Assembly: GCA_019752635.1 (NCBI GenBank)
Contig: JAIELX010000005.1
Coordinates: forward strand, 62,001-126,000
Length of the DNA: 64,000 nucleotides
Direction: 5' to 3'
Source of the DNA: Candidatus Obscuribacterales bacterium
Lineage (GTDB): Bacteria; Cyanobacteriota; Vampirovibrionia; Obscuribacterales; Obscuribacteraceae
Shown here: positions 9,127 through 17,024 of the stretch, piece after piece
Layout: each line of letters starts with the position of its first letter
Position numbering within the stretch: position 1 is the stretch's first letter
Notes under the pieces: model-generated
Told to the model about the DNA's origin: nothing
Database searches by the model: none
The model's input: only the letters and a program-made list of their open reading frames with translations
Position numbers and translations under genes: made by a program

Positions 9127-9142
9127 AGGGACATTGTTGTCC
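9127..9142 (-). promoter_or_regulatory. Small hairpin just ahead of the usp ribosome-binding site
   Basis: GGGACA and TGTCCC form a perfect 6-bp stem with a 4-nt loop, directly 5' of the AAGGAGGA site of the UspA gene. It may be a weak metG terminator without a U-tract, or an mRNA leader structure controlling usp. Only the stem itself is seen. Confidence 0.3.
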
Positions 9143-9176
9143 CGCTTACCCCGGACCACCACATATAGTGGCGGCG

Positions 9177-10736
9177 TTATTCAGTTTCTTTTTCTTCTAA
9201 TCTCGGGAAGACCGGACCGGGATTATTGATGACTTGCCCCGGCGTTATCTCGTGCGAGAACTGTGAAGAATTGAACGTGATCGAATGCACGCTTTCGGTA
9301 TAGCCGAGCGACTTCCAGATCTTTTCCGACAAATCGGGCGTCACCGGTGCCAGTAGAATCGCCGCCCTTTTGACTAGTTTCATTCCGGTAACCAGAACGC
9401 GGCCTGCTTCTCTTAGCTTCGCTTCATCCTTCGTTTCTTGATACTCCTTGAACATTGACCACGGCTTTTGGTCGGCCAGATACTTATTGCCTTCATCGAC
9501 GAAGTCCAGTACGCATCGAATCGCTTTTGCAAATTCGAATACGTTCATAGCCTGGCAATACTGTTCGGTTTTTGCATCGGCCAGGTCGAGATACTTTTGC
9601 TCTGCCTCGATGTCCGGCACTGCGTTTGTGAAGTTCTTTCCGATAAGCGTGACAATACGGTTGAGCAAATTGCCCAGGTTGTTTGCAAGGTGGCTGTTGG
9701 CGATTTTGATCATTTCGGCGCGCGAAAAGTCACCATCTTGATCAAAGGTGTTGGCGGCGAACAGAAAGTATCGAATCGCATCGGCGCCATACTTCTCTGT
9801 TAGATAAACGGGATCGAGCACGTTGCCCAAGCTCTTGCTCATCTTTTGCCCTTCGACCGTGATGAAACCGTGGCCAAACACCAGCCGGGGGAGCGGAATG
9901 TCGCAAGCCAACAGCATTGCCGGCCAATAGATGGCGTGGAACTTCGTAATGTCTTTGCCGATCAGATGCAAATCGGCCGGCCACCAGGTGGACCAGGCCT
10001 CTTCGTCGCTCAGGAATCCAGCGCCTGTAATGTAGTTTGTCAGTGCGTCAATCCAAACATAGATCACATGTTCGGGATCGTCCGGCACGGGGATCCCCCA
10101 CGTGAGTGAACGACGCGAGCGTGTGATACTGAAGTCGCCCAGTTCCGGATCGTCCAGTTGATTGAGCACTTCCTGCTTCCGTCCGGCTGGCAGGACGTGC
10201 GCCTCTTGCTCCAGGAGCCACTGACGCACCGGTTCTTTGTACTTGGTCAGGCGAAAGAAATAGTTCTCTTCTTCCGAGTGAACAGGGGGGCGTTGATGAT
10301 TGATGCACTTGCCGTCGACCAAATCGGTTTCGCGCAGGTAGTCTTCGCAGCCGTCGCAGTACAGACCTGAATACTTACCTATATATACGTCGCCCTTTTG
10401 GCGCATGCGGCGGAATACTTCCTGCACCACTTCTTTGTGCCTGTCTTCAGTGGTTCGGATGAAATAATCGTTAGAGATTAAAAGCCGCCGCCAGGCTTCT
10501 TTGAATTTGGACGAAGTCTCGTCGACGAAGGCGCGTGGTGAATCGAAACCGGCCGCGATTGCCGCCTTCTGCACTTTGGAACCGTGCTCATCAGTACCGG
10601 TGAGAAAAAAGACCTTCTTTCCACACAGCCGTTGATAACGAGCCACTATATCCGCCGCGATCTTCTCGTATGCGTGCCCGATATGCGGTGCTGCATTGGC
10701 GTAGTCAATAGCAGTCGTTACGTAGTATTTCTCCAT
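9177..10736 (-). CDS. metG: Methionyl-tRNA synthetase
   Basis: This class I aminoacyl-tRNA synthetase charges tRNA-Met. The true start is the ATG at 10736, because the conserved N-terminus EKYYVTTAIDYANAAPHIGH follows it at once; an upstream start would add 14 unrelated residues. The 519-residue protein has the HIGH motif (PHIGHAYEKI), a single-knuckle zinc region (YCDGCEDYL ... GKCINH), the KMSKS motif in EGQKMSKSLGN and the helical anticodon domain. The C-terminal tRNA-binding/dimerisation domain of E. coli MetG is absent, as in many shorter bacterial forms. It lies in a minus-strand run with the usp gene downstream and diverges from coaBC. Confidence 0.96.
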   Translation of the reverse strand: MEKYYVTTAIDYANAAPHIGHAYEKIAADIVARYQRLCGKKVFFLTGTDEHGSKVQKAAIAAGFDSPRAFVDETSSKFKEAWRRLLISNDYFIRTTEDRHKEVVQEVFRRMRQKGDVYIGKYSGLYCDGCEDYLRETDLVDGKCINHQRPPVHSEEENYFFRLTKYKEPVRQWLLEQEAHVLPAGRKQEVLNQLDDPELGDFSITRSRRSLTWGIPVPDDPEHVIYVWIDALTNYITGAGFLSDEEAWSTWWPADLHLIGKDITKFHAIYWPAMLLACDIPLPRLVFGHGFITVEGQKMSKSLGNVLDPVYLTEKYGADAIRYFLFAANTFDQDGDFSRAEMIKIANSHLANNLGNLLNRIVTLIGKNFTNAVPDIEAEQKYLDLADAKTEQYCQAMNVFEFAKAIRCVLDFVDEGNKYLADQKPWSMFKEYQETKDEAKLREAGRVLVTGMKLVKRAAILLAPVTPDLSEKIWKSLGYTESVHSITFNSSQFSHEITPGQVINNPGPVFPRLEEKETE

Positions 10737-10914
10737 GTGGCGTTTCCCGAAATGCTTTATATTTGAGACGAGTAGCAATTCTACCGTGCTATGTCCTCAA
10801 TTCCTGAGTCGGGCGAACTCTTGGATAGATATCTTTGGATGAGCATGATGACTTCGGTCTGAAAATGTGTGGAGCAAAGCATACAAAACCTGATGAGGAG
10901 CCGCTTCGAACGAC

Positions 10915-10920
10915 TATAAT
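10915..10920 (+). promoter_or_regulatory. Candidate -10 element for coaBC
   Basis: A perfect TATAAT lies 45 nt ahead of the coaBC start in the metG-coaBC divergent spacer. No good -35 hexamer is found 16-18 nt upstream, so this is a weak prediction. Confidence 0.35.
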
Positions 10921-10964
10921 ATATGGGGTCTCCTTTGGCTGAATCTTGAGAGGGTGCGCGCAAA

Positions 10965-12221
10965 ATGAACGAGGATGAAGATTTTTCCGAAAATGCCGAA
11001 CCCGGACCTCTTAAGAACCGAACGGTAATTCTTGGAGTGTGTGGCGGCATTGCTGCTTACAAGGCCTGCGACCTTGCTCGCGGCTTGCGTCGCGCCGGTG
11101 CGGACGTGCACGTCGTCATGACACCCAACGCTACGGCCTTCATCACGCCGTTGACGCTGCAGACATTGACCAGAAATGACGTACACGTTGAACAGTACGG
11201 AGACGGGGGTACTTGGAAGCCGGAGCATATAGAGTTGGCTCAACGAGCCGATCTTATTCTGGTCGCGCCGGCAACAGCCAACACCATTGCCAAGTTGGCC
11301 AATGGGATCTGTGACGACCTGTTGACCACGATCATTATGGCCGCCACCTGCCGCGTGATGTTTGCACCGGCGATGAACCCTCACATGCTTGAGCATCCGG
11401 CCACTCAGTTCAATCTGGGTGTACTGCAACATCGCATGCGCTACGAAGTTATTCCGCCCGATGTCGGTGAAATGGCTTGCGGCGACGTCGGGGCTGGAAA
11501 GATGGCCTCCATCGAGACCATCTTGGCCACTGTTGCGTCTCGCCTGATGGAGAGAAGCAATCTTACAGGCAAGAGCATCATTGTCACCGCCGGTGGCACC
11601 CGCGAACCTATAGACCCTGTGCGGTTCATCGGCAACCGCTCTTCCGGTAAGATGGGTGTTGCTGTTGCCGATGCTGCGCATGCCCGCGGGGCGGACGTTA
11701 CTCTGATCTCAACCGTACATGTTGAGCGCTCTTATCCAGTGGTGGTGGTGGAAACCGCCCACGAAATGCAAGAAGCCGTCGAGTCGGAATTTGATACCTG
11801 TCATGCGCTGGTAATGACTGCCGCCGTGGCGGACTATAGACCGATCGTTGTATCGCATCACAAGATAAAGAAGACTGAGTCGGAGGATCTTGTTCTGGAA
11901 CTGACTAAGAATCCGGATATCCTAGACTTGCTTGGACGAGTAAAGAGAAAAGACCAGATCATTGTAGGTTTTGCGGCGGAATCGGAAGGGCTCTTGAACA
12001 ATGCCCAGCAAAAGCTTAAGAGAAAGCATCTAGACATGATCATCGGCAACGACATTTCGGTGCCTGATATCGGTTTCGGGAGCGACTACAACGCTGTTGT
12101 CATCCTGACTGCTGAAGGACAGCGCGAGAACCTGCCCCGCATGCCGAAACGTGCCATCGCCGAGCACATTCTGGACATGCTTTCTTCTCGCCTGGAAAGC
12201 GTTCAGAAAGCGACTGTCTAA
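10965..12221 (+). CDS. coaBC: Bifunctional phosphopantothenoylcysteine decarboxylase / phosphopantothenate-cysteine ligase
   Basis: The 418-residue enzyme performs two consecutive steps of coenzyme A synthesis from 4'-phosphopantothenate. The N-terminal CoaC flavoprotein half (about residues 20-200) shows LGVCGGIAAYKACDLARGLR, the catalytic His in KPEHIELAQRADLILVAPAT, the AMNPHMLEHP signature and the substrate-lid Cys in MACGDVGAGKM. The C-terminal CoaB half starts near residue 205 with IIVTAGGTREPIDPVRFIGN and continues with SSGKMGVAVADAAHARGADV, the nucleotide-binding region. Length matches the family. It diverges from metG; a small YtxH gene with its own promoter-like sequence follows. 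Confidence 0.96.
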   Translation: MNEDEDFSENAEPGPLKNRTVILGVCGGIAAYKACDLARGLRRAGADVHVVMTPNATAFITPLTLQTLTRNDVHVEQYGDGGTWKPEHIELAQRADLILVAPATANTIAKLANGICDDLLTTIIMAATCRVMFAPAMNPHMLEHPATQFNLGVLQHRMRYEVIPPDVGEMACGDVGAGKMASIETILATVASRLMERSNLTGKSIIVTAGGTREPIDPVRFIGNRSSGKMGVAVADAAHARGADVTLISTVHVERSYPVVVVETAHEMQEAVESEFDTCHALVMTAAVADYRPIVVSHHKIKKTESEDLVLELTKNPDILDLLGRVKRKDQIIVGFAAESEGLLNNAQQKLKRKHLDMIIGNDISVPDIGFGSDYNAVVILTAEGQRENLPRMPKRAIAEHILDMLSSRLESVQKATV

Positions 12222-12254
12222 GGGAGCGCGGTGGAGATTTTCCACTTCGCCAAA

Positions 12255-12263
12255 TGATATACT
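12255..12263 (+). promoter_or_regulatory. Extended -10 promoter candidate for the YtxH operon
   Basis: TGATATACT fits an extended -10 (TGnTATACT). It lies between coaBC and the first YtxH gene, about 85 nt before the chosen ATG. It argues that the open frame upstream of that ATG is leader, not coding. Confidence 0.4.
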
Positions 12264-12346
12264 CCATACTTGGCGTCATGTTGGTCCAGAGCATACCGGA
12301 CCAGAGTTCACCCGGAATTGCTACGACCTCAGGGAGAAAACTGCAA

Positions 12347-12712
12347 ATGGGCAAAAATTCCTACACCTACACAAACGAAGATTCCGGTTCCGGCTTCATG
12401 TCATGGTTCGCGGGACTGCTGCTTGGTGCTCTCGGCGGGGTGACCATCGGACTGCTGACCGCTCCTAAGCCCGGTCGCGAATTGCGCGGCGATATTACAG
12501 ATAAAGCCAGGCAATTGCCGGAGCGAGTGAGCGAGCTGGTTGACGACACCCTGGATTTATACGCCTCTGGAGTGAACTACGCGCAATTGGCCGTAGAAGA
12601 ACAATCAATGCGTGTCAAACGTGCCGTTGCTGCTGGTAAACTGGCGGCGGCTAAGAAGCGTGAAGAGCTTGACTACAGCAGCTCAACGGTTCTGCCATTC
12701 CAGCACCACTAA
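12347..12712 (+). CDS. YtxH domain-containing membrane protein
   Basis: The ATG at 12347 has AGGGAG 10 nt upstream and starts the protein just before its YtxH domain; the frame is open further upstream but crosses a promoter-like sequence. The 121-residue product has one membrane segment with Gly pattern (WFAGLLLGALGGVTIGLLTA, residues 18-37) followed by PKPGRELRGDITDKAR, the exact hallmark of YtxH proteins, then an amphipathic helical tail. These small envelope proteins are stress-associated in Firmicutes, with no known biochemical role. It begins a three-gene set with a DUF948-like protein and a second YtxH protein, ended by the terminator at 13538. Confidence 0.85.
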   Translation: MGKNSYTYTNEDSGSGFMSWFAGLLLGALGGVTIGLLTAPKPGRELRGDITDKARQLPERVSELVDDTLDLYASGVNYAQLAVEEQSMRVKRAVAAGKLAAAKKREELDYSSSTVLPFQHH

Positions 12713-12726
12713 GGGTCTGAAAAAAC

Positions 12727-13116
12727 GTGGACGTTAACACTGCAATCAATACTGTTGTTGCCTGCGCGCTGGCTTTTCTGGCGTTTTCGGTAACGGCGCT
12801 TTTCTGGCAAGCCGTACCTTTAATCAATCAATTGCTTGCAACTGTGACTTCATGCAAGGCTCTTTTGCAGACCATTGAGAAGGAGGTGGCTCCTACCGCT
12901 GAGGAGCTAAGGCAGCTTGCGCATGGTGTTAACCAGCTTCGAGCGCTCACTGTGGACAGAGTTGTAGACGTCGGAACCAAGGTTGAAGACGCAACACAGA
13001 GTGTCGGAACGGTGGTCACGTCCGCCAAGAGGGAGTCGAAGGTGTGGGGGCACGGGCTGCTGGCCGGTGTTAAAGCTTATTTCGCTGGTGCCAGTAAGGA
13101 CGAAGAGCCGCGTTAA
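12727..13116 (+). CDS. DUF948-like single-pass membrane protein
   Basis: The 129-residue protein starts at a GTG 15 nt after the preceding stop. It has one N-terminal membrane helix (about residues 8-30, VVACALAFLAFSVTALFW) and a long helical, coiled-coil-prone tail (residues 35-110) with heptad-like spacing (VNQLRALTVDRVVDVGTKVE). This matches DUF948 proteins, which commonly sit beside YtxH genes in Firmicutes and Cyanobacteria. It sits between two YtxH genes, so all three are probably one envelope-associated unit. Function unknown. Confidence 0.75.
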   Translation: MDVNTAINTVVACALAFLAFSVTALFWQAVPLINQLLATVTSCKALLQTIEKEVAPTAEELRQLAHGVNQLRALTVDRVVDVGTKVEDATQSVGTVVTSAKRESKVWGHGLLAGVKAYFAGASKDEEPR

Positions 13117-13143
13117 AACGCGAACGAGCAACGGAGAACAAAT

Positions 13144-13491
13144 ATGTCTAATTCAGGTAGATTCTTTGAAGGCTTGCTTCTCGGGGGTATTTTGGGTGCA
13201 ATTGCCGGGGTGCTCTTTGCTCCTAAATCCGGACGGGAAATGCGCAAGCACTTGGTTGATAGTTCGGACGAAATCTACAAGAATGCCAGCACTCAGATTT
13301 CGGATGCAAAAGACCGCACCGAGCAAGCTTTGCAAGATTTTCAGACCAAAAGCGATGGGATTTTGAAGCAAGCAACACGGCAATTTGAAGAAACGCGCGA
13401 TCAGCTCACGACCAAAATTCAGGAGATCCGCGGTAGCAAGGGCGGCTCTGGCGATCCTTCCCATGAGCCGGAAACAGCGCAACACATGTAA
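13144..13491 (+). CDS. YtxH domain-containing membrane protein (second copy)
   Basis: The 115-residue protein has a membrane segment EGLLLGGILGAIAGVLFAPK at residues 8-27 followed by SGREMRKHLVD, the YtxH signature, and then a Gln/Asp-rich helical tail. It is shorter in the N-terminus than the first YtxH protein of this operon and its tail is unrelated. A GGAGAAC site lies about 9 nt before the ATG. It is the last gene before the intrinsic terminator. Confidence 0.85.
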   Translation: MSNSGRFFEGLLLGGILGAIAGVLFAPKSGREMRKHLVDSSDEIYKNASTQISDAKDRTEQALQDFQTKSDGILKQATRQFEETRDQLTTKIQEIRGSKGGSGDPSHEPETAQHM

Positions 13492-13537
13492 TGTATGGCG
13501 ATTGCTGCGACAGTCAGTCTGCAAAGTAATGTAAGAG

Positions 13538-13570
13538 ATGCCGCCCTGTGATATGAGCGGCATTTCTTTT
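13538..13570 (+). terminator. Rho-independent terminator of the YtxH-DUF948-YtxH operon
   Basis: ATGCCGC at 13538-13544 pairs perfectly with GCGGCAT at 13557-13563, followed by TTCTTTTT. The stem sits 46 nt after the last YtxH stop. It overlaps the first codons of the longest possible rluB frame, which rules out that upstream start. Confidence 0.8.
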
Positions 13571-13678
13571 TATATGCGCGCGAGCGGGCTGCGCTTCGCC
13601 TTTCTATATGCGATCCCTTTGTCTGCTTGCCGAGGAGCTGGCGCGCATATAGACTGTTTGAGTGACGGGAGGTTGGCT

Positions 13679-14524
13679 TTGCCAGGTCGGAACAGCCAAG
13701 ATGATGCGAAGAAATCTGCCGGTCGACGCAGACCGATCCTCGGTGGACAGGGCAAGCGCGCCGGCTCCGGACCAGCACTGCCACCGGTGGAGCGGGGGGA
13801 GCGTGCCGCCGTATCTGGTGCCCTGCGGCTGAACCGAGCGCTTGCTCAGACCGGTTACTGTTCTCGGCGTAAGGCCGACGAGTTGATAGCCGCCGGCAAA
13901 GTTAAAGTGAACAATGTTGTAGTAAAAGATTTCAATTGCGAAATAGATCCGCAAAAAGATTTGCTCTCCGTTGAGGGCACACGACTGAGCTTCAAGAAGC
14001 ATGTTTACGTTGCTCTGCACAAGCCTGTCGGGGTGGTTACTACAATGTCCGACGAGCAAGGTCGCCAGACCGTGATGGATCTTCTGCCGCCGAACCTGCG
14101 ACATCTGCGTCCTGTTGGGCGCCTTGACATGTATTCCGAGGGGCTTCTCCTTTTGACGAACGATGGCGATTTGTGCCAGACCCTGACGCACCCGCTTCAC
14201 CAAAAGAAAAAACTTTATCGAATTACAGTACGCGGCAAGGTTGCCAACAACGATTTAACACAACTCGCTCAGGGAATTTACCTTGAAGATGGTCTTACTT
14301 TGCCGGCGAAAGTGCGCTTAATTGCACGCGATCAGTCGAGCAGCGAGTTCGAAATGACGCTCGTGGAGGGGCGCAACAGGCAAATTAGACGAATGTGTTC
14401 GGCGTTGGGACTGCCGATAATTCGCTTGGTGCGCCTTGGCATTGGTAGGTTACAATTGGGTGAGATGAGTCCCGGCAAATGGCGATATTTGACTGATGTT
14501 GAAGTCAAGCTACTTTTCTCCTAA
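13679..14524 (+). CDS. rluB: Pseudouridine synthase, RsuA/RluB family
   Basis: The enzyme isomerises a specific uridine of rRNA. The frame is open from 13538, but that point lies in a terminator stem; a TTG at 13679 with CGGGAGG 6 nt ahead is the better start and gives 281 residues. After an Arg/Gly-rich leader of about 45 residues comes an S4 RNA-binding domain (LRLNRALAQTGYCSRRKADE) and the catalytic domain with the GRLDMYSEGLLLLTNDG motif carrying the catalytic Asp, then VEGRNRQIRRMCSALG. RluB (23S U2605) is most likely; RsuA or RluE cannot be fully excluded. It heads a tight rluB-rodZ-rimO run. Confidence 0.9.
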   Translation: MPGRNSQDDAKKSAGRRRPILGGQGKRAGSGPALPPVERGERAAVSGALRLNRALAQTGYCSRRKADELIAAGKVKVNNVVVKDFNCEIDPQKDLLSVEGTRLSFKKHVYVALHKPVGVVTTMSDEQGRQTVMDLLPPNLRHLRPVGRLDMYSEGLLLLTNDGDLCQTLTHPLHQKKKLYRITVRGKVANNDLTQLAQGIYLEDGLTLPAKVRLIARDQSSSEFEMTLVEGRNRQIRRMCSALGLPIIRLVRLGIGRLQLGEMSPGKWRYLTDVEVKLLFS

Positions 14525-14543
14525 AGAACAACCAGAAGCAGCA

Positions 14544-15551
14544 ATGTCTCTAGAAATTATTGGACAAAAGCTGAAATCCGCGCGCGAAGCGCAAGGATTG
14601 ACGCTCGTTCAGGTCTATGAACGAACGAAGATTCCGCTGCACCACTTGCAGGCAATAGACGTAGGCGACGGCGAAGATTTGCCTGAGCCGGTCTATGTAT
14701 CGGGCTTCATCAAGCGCTACGCCGAGTGCGTTGGACTTGACGGTCAGGTGCTTGCCGATGAGTACAAGCGCTCGATCGATGGCAGCAACGGCAAGAGCAA
14801 TAAGAATGCCGCTGCTCCCATATATACGTCCAACGAATATATCAACAAAGGCACCAAGATCCGGACGTCGACTCCGTCGTTCAAACTCTGGGCCTTCAAC
14901 CTGATTATTATTGTGCTTCTTGTCGGCGGGCTTTACTGGCTTTTCCAGCAGCAGAGCGCTCTGGTGAATCAGCCGGACCCCTCATTGCTATCTTTGAAAG
15001 AATCGACTAATAGATTGGCTCCCGCTAATCTACCAGCGACGCAGGGACAACCTGCGGCTACTCCGGCGCAACCGGAGAACAAATCCAATCGTATTAGCCT
15101 CTCTTCGACCAAACACGTTTGGGTCGAAGTAAAGAAACTTAGCACTGGCGAAAACGTGTTTAACGGCTATATGGAGCAGGGTGACCGCCGCGACTTTGAA
15201 GATCCGCAAGGAATTTTCGTAAGAGCAGGCAACGGTGGTAGCTTGTCAGTAGAGTCACAGGGTAAAATTGAGTCCTTCGGTTTGGAAGGTAAGGTCACTG
15301 ACCGTACTTTCTCCGTACCGGGAGGCGCCACCACTGCAAGCGAGAAGCCTGTTGCCGGTTCGACAACAGCTTCATCAACCGGTTCGCCGGTTGTTCGCCC
15401 GGTAAGACGTCCCTACGTGCGGAGATCCTCCGGCGAGGAAGGCGGCTCACGTGCTCGCAGAAACGCCGATAGCGGCGGATATCGGAGCATCGGCGGGGGC
15501 GATGGCGGTACCAGAAGTATCGACGTGCCTTATCGATACACTGGCGACTAA
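14544..15551 (+). CDS. rodZ: RodZ-like protein: HTH_25 domain, membrane helix and DUF4115 domain
   Basis: The ATG at 14544 starts right before the conserved HTH (IGQKLKSAREAQGLTLVQVY); a frame-open ATG at 14496 inside rluB is less likely. The 335-residue protein has a cytoplasmic Cro-type HTH_25 domain (residues 1-75), a charged linker, one membrane helix (LWAFNLIIIVLLVGGLYWLF, about residue 115-135), a Pro/Gln-rich spacer and a DUF4115-type beta domain (VWVEVKKLSTGENVFNGYM). The last 60 residues are Arg/Gly/Ser-rich. RodZ links MreB to the elongation machinery in rod-shaped cells. The upstream and downstream RNA-modification genes are 19-20 nt away, suggesting an operon. Confidence 0.82.
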   Translation: MSLEIIGQKLKSAREAQGLTLVQVYERTKIPLHHLQAIDVGDGEDLPEPVYVSGFIKRYAECVGLDGQVLADEYKRSIDGSNGKSNKNAAAPIYTSNEYINKGTKIRTSTPSFKLWAFNLIIIVLLVGGLYWLFQQQSALVNQPDPSLLSLKESTNRLAPANLPATQGQPAATPAQPENKSNRISLSSTKHVWVEVKKLSTGENVFNGYMEQGDRRDFEDPQGIFVRAGNGGSLSVESQGKIESFGLEGKVTDRTFSVPGGATTASEKPVAGSTTASSTGSPVVRPVRRPYVRRSSGEEGGSRARRNADSGGYRSIGGGDGGTRSIDVPYRYTGD

Positions 15552-15571
15552 TAGTCTGGAGGCAAACTCTA

Positions 15572-16948
15572 ATGCTGCGCAACCCCACCTTCGGGGTGGT
15601 GTCCCTTGGCTGTCCGAAGAATCAAACGGACACTGAGGTTATGCTTGGTCTTTTGAAAGAAGCCGGCTTCACCCTCACTTTTGATAATGACGATGCCGAC
15701 ATCTGTTTGATCAACACTTGTTCGTTCATTGAAGACGCCCGGAGAGAGTCCGTGCGGCAGATAGTCGAACTTGCTGAAGACGGCAAAGAGTTGATCATCG
15801 CCGGCTGCATGGCGCAGCACTTTAAGGATCAGTTGCTGGAAGAGTTGCCCGAGGCGCGTGCACTTGTGGGAACCGGTGACATTCACAAAATTGTTGAAGT
15901 AGCTAAAGCTATCGTTGCTGACTCGTCTTTGCGGATCGTTCAAGTTTCAGCTGTTCCAGACGATCACATCGACGAAGTTCAACCGAGGCTTGCCACCGGC
16001 GTTGGTGTCTCTGCTTACTTGAAGATTGCCGAGGGCTGCGATCACGCCTGTACTTTCTGCATCATTCCGATGCTTCGCGGCAAATTCAGATCGCGCAGCA
16101 TAGACTCAATCGTAAAAGAAGCCAGAATGTTGGTCGCTTCCGGTACGCGAGAGTTGATCTTGATTTCGCAAGACACAACATATTACGGACTGGATAACTA
16201 CGGTCACATGGCTCTGCCTGAGCTGCTGGAAGCGTTGCATGAAATCGAAGACCTCGAGTGGATTCGAATCATGTACTTCTACCCGACCGAGACCAACCGC
16301 AAGTTGCTCGAAACCATTGCCCGCTTGCCGAAGATCGTTAAGTACATAGACATTCCGCTTCAACACAGTCATCCCGAAATTCTCAAATCCATGGCTCGCC
16401 CGTTGAGTCCTGAGAAAAGCGTCGCTCTCATTCGGGAGATCTTGCCTGAAGCTGCGGTGCGTTCAACATTCATCGTTGGCTTCCCCGGCGAAACAGAAGA
16501 GCACTTTGAGCATCTGCTTGCCTTTATCCAGGAACAAAAGTTTGATCGACTGGGTGTGTTTGCCTACTCCAAGGAGAAGGAAGTGCCAAGCGGTTCGATG
16601 CCGGATCAAGTGCCGCAAAAGGTCAAGAAAGCTCGCCGCAATAAGATAATGGAAGCTCAGCAATCAATCTCATTGGCGCGTAATGAACGACTGGTCGGGC
16701 AACGCATCAAAGTCATGATCGAGAGTTTTGATGAACAAAAAGGCTGGTACTACGGGCGGAGCCAGTGGGATGCACCGCAGATCGACAACACTGTATACAT
16801 AGAGGCTGAGGGGTTAGACTACAACTGCCTCGGCGAGTTTGTCGAAGTCGAGATAACCAGTTGCAAACCGTATGATCTCTATGGGAAAGCGGTACTAAGC
16901 TCCGTTGCCGGTGTGACTGCCGAAGCGAATTTAGCGCCCGTTCGATAG
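15572..16948 (+). CDS. rimO: Ribosomal protein S12 methylthiotransferase RimO
   Basis: This radical-SAM enzyme with two iron-sulfur clusters methylthiolates the conserved Asp of ribosomal protein S12. The 458-residue protein has the N-terminal UPF0004 domain with its three cluster cysteines (SLGCPKNQTDTE, INTCSF, IAGCMAQ), the radical-SAM CxxxCxxC in GCDHACTFCIIP, and a C-terminal TRAM domain. The SLGCPKNQTD sequence favours RimO over its paralogue MiaB. It follows rodZ by 20 nt with GGAGG upstream of the ATG. It converges on the large gene at 17025, with a perfect hairpin between the stops. Confidence 0.95.
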   Translation: MLRNPTFGVVSLGCPKNQTDTEVMLGLLKEAGFTLTFDNDDADICLINTCSFIEDARRESVRQIVELAEDGKELIIAGCMAQHFKDQLLEELPEARALVGTGDIHKIVEVAKAIVADSSLRIVQVSAVPDDHIDEVQPRLATGVGVSAYLKIAEGCDHACTFCIIPMLRGKFRSRSIDSIVKEARMLVASGTRELILISQDTTYYGLDNYGHMALPELLEALHEIEDLEWIRIMYFYPTETNRKLLETIARLPKIVKYIDIPLQHSHPEILKSMARPLSPEKSVALIREILPEAAVRSTFIVGFPGETEEHFEHLLAFIQEQKFDRLGVFAYSKEKEVPSGSMPDQVPQKVKKARRNKIMEAQQSISLARNERLVGQRIKVMIESFDEQKGWYYGRSQWDAPQIDNTVYIEAEGLDYNCLGEFVEVEITSCKPYDLYGKAVLSSVAGVTAEANLAPVR

Positions 16949-16996
16949 CGATGCGAGCAGCTTTGATGCTTTTATCGCGCGTTGCAGCGAGTATCC

Positions 16997-17022
16997 AGCA
17001 CTGAGTGTTGGCGCTCAGTGCT
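16997..17022. terminator. Perfect 9-bp hairpin between convergent genes
   Basis: AGCACTGAG (16997-17005) pairs with CTCAGTGCT (17014-17022) over an 8-nt loop between the stops of rimO and the convergent large gene. Neither flank has a strong T-run, so it is a weak bidirectional terminator candidate. Confidence 0.5.
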
Positions 17023-17024
17023 AC

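Noticed and set aside
13538..13678. Longer N-terminal extension of RluB
   Set aside because: The extension begins inside a perfect terminator stem and shows no family similarity; the TTG at 13679 has a good ribosome site.
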